Below are positions 62,674-64,000 of a stretch of DNA of 64,000 nucleotides, in pieces. Source of the DNA: Apostichopus parvimensis (taxonomy: Eukaryota; Echinodermata; Holothuroidea; Aspidochirotida; Stichopodidae); contig KN888094.1 in NCBI GenBank assembly GCA_000934455.1, positions 45,529-109,528 on the forward strand. The letters run 5' to 3'. Position numbers and translations under genes: made by a program. The notes under the pieces were generated by a model. The model was not told the DNA's origin, did no database searches, and saw nothing but the letters and a program-made list of their open reading frames with translations. Numbering within the stretch: the stretch's first letter is position 1; each line of letters opens with the position of its first letter.

Positions 62674-64000
62674 GTAAGTGATACAATATAAATTGGTCGC
62701 TCCTAAAGTGTAAGCCTTATTTGTGAGGGAATGCTTGACCTTAAGTGAATTAAGTAAACTGGATATGCTTTTTATCTAGTTTGAAAACAATTTATATATT
62801 ATTACCTCATTACTACAATATAAGTAAAAACGCGTTCGTTTTGGTAATGGCAGAGAAAAATGAACCGACGAAGATGCCCTGGAAATTGGAAGATGTCGCT
62901 GTAGAACTAGGATTACACGACGAATGATTTATTTCTAAGCAACTAACTGAAGTTTCTTGAACAGCTTTAGCATTTAAATGCCATTTCTTTATTTATTTCA
63001 AGTGTGCATGTTTAAAATTTACTCACATACTAAGTAGAATAGTGTATTGAGATAGTAATATACACACCCTGTGTGACTTTTGAAAATAATCTAATGGAGA
63101 GCATCAAGTTGTGTTGACAGAACTTACGATGATCTGACGAATGGGATATTGCACTTCTCTTGGCTAATATGATGTATATCATTATGTTCCCCTTTCTAGG
63201 GGAATCGTGATACACACCTGACGGAGGTCACACAATCACAGTCTCGATAAAAAGGGGACAGGGGTTTAGAGTAGATCAGTCTGTTAGTTGTTTGGTTCTT
63301 TGTGCCCAAGTTCTCTTCCTGGGTGGCTGTTCTAAAAGAAAGTATTATACTACATAATATTTTAGTTAACGAATGAAGAAAAAGGAGGGGAAAACTGCTT
63401 ATCTTATAAGGTAATATTATTAGTTAGAGGCCACGACGTTTGTTTTTGAAGAAGATCCTACTACGACTAAATCAACATGTCATGTAACTTATACTATTAA
63501 AGTAGTAGTATTGTAGACTGTCAAATAATATAATTGTACATGAAATAGTTTGTACATTTATTAAACAGTGTTTTATCGCACGTCGAGTGTCTAATGTCTG
63601 TTTATTTCATTTGTAATGATGTAGCACGATACATTAGAGGGTCAACCTGTCCTCTCAATTCCGTTTCCGTTTGAGTTTATAAGTAAGCAAGTGACACTGA
63701 CTTCGACGTTATATGAAGTCAAATGTACAAAGCACTTTAGACTAAATTAGTTCATGCGAGCTCATAAAATTGCGATACGTATATATAGTTTTCAGTCCAA
63801 CTCGGTGTTACAAAAACTTGTGTCCACCGTTCATGTACGGTGCTCCTGTGTTCCGTATGGTTCTAAATAATATTTTGGTGACTCCGAACTGATTTAATGG
63901 ACGTTCAAATAATAAAAGGGGCTAAATAATTTTTTAAACTTTAAATGTGTTCTGTAGGATTTAATGCAATAGATCTCTAAGCTCCCGCCTGTTAATTTTG
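62674..64000. other. Intron of gene D or intergenic, nothing recognised
   Basis: No exon matching the third Ig, stalk or transmembrane exons of A or B is seen. A 27-codon open frame at 62847 has no domain. If gene D is complete, this is part of a long intron. Confidence 0.4.

Noticed and set aside
62847-62927. Short ATG frame MAEKNEPTKMPWKLEDVAVE... downstream of gene D exon 2
   Set aside because: Only 27 codons, no acceptor in phase 1, and no counterpart in A or B.

Overview
This is a eukaryotic, AT-rich, intron-rich stretch of an invertebrate genome. The combination seen (Ig-domain receptors with receptor-tyrosine-kinase-like cytoplasmic parts, an AIG1-like P-loop pseudogene, hAT and CR1/Tx1-type LINE relics) fits a marine deuterostome such as an echinoderm, possibly a sea cucumber; that placement is inference, not proof. 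Nothing bacterial is present (no operons, no CRISPR array, no rRNA).

The window is dominated by a tandem family of Ig-domain receptor pseudokinases, all on the + strand. Copy A (6641-12910, 14 exons, three Ig domains) and copy B (27716-34913, 14 or 15 exons, two Ig domains plus one or two short stalk exons) look intact. From the transmembrane exon to the stop codon the two have identical exon lengths (105, 25, 59, 159, 111, 158, 120, 112, 97, 103, 84 nt). The kinase region keeps the overall fold signature (a VIAK-type beta-3 lysine, [14 protein letters not shown]) but has lost the catalytic residues: HRD reads HPA, the catalytic-loop Asn reads Lys, DFG reads DIW and the glycine loop is degenerate. 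Copy C (about 44440-49426) is a decayed copy that lacks the ectodomain exons. Copy D (61271-62673) shows only its first two Ig exons before recognisable coding sequence stops in the window. A relic, copy 0 (about 1538-2545), lies upstream of A, and inverted relics of exon 12 lie in the flanks of A and B.

Layout: 1-270 degenerate short repeat; 277-930 3' end of a LINE (minus); 1538-2545 relic copy 0; 2986-4142 AIG1/GIMAP-like P-loop pseudogene; 6641-12910 gene A; 12911-21730 A flank, containing an assembly gap with a false 792-bp duplication and an 855-bp hAT element with a perfect 8-bp target duplication; 22.9-25.0 kb candidate exons of an unidentified gene; 27716-34913 gene B; 34914-44170 B flank, a paralogue of the A flank; 44440-49426 pseudogene C and its flank to 51.7 kb; 51.7-55.3 kb a direct duplication separated by a LINE reverse-transcriptase fragment; 55.6-56.2 kb an inverted copy of part of the A/B flank; 57.4-58.9 kb a minus-strand LINE; 60.1-61.3 kb nested tandem duplications leading into gene D.

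The unit [receptor gene + about 9 kb flank] was duplicated at least twice. Transposon insertions (hAT in the A flank, a LINE tail in the B flank) are absent from the paralogous site, so they came after that duplication or were removed from one copy. The cytoplasmic exons of A and B are much more alike than the Ig exons, a pattern expected of receptors whose ligand-binding face changes quickly while the signalling part is conserved or homogenised.
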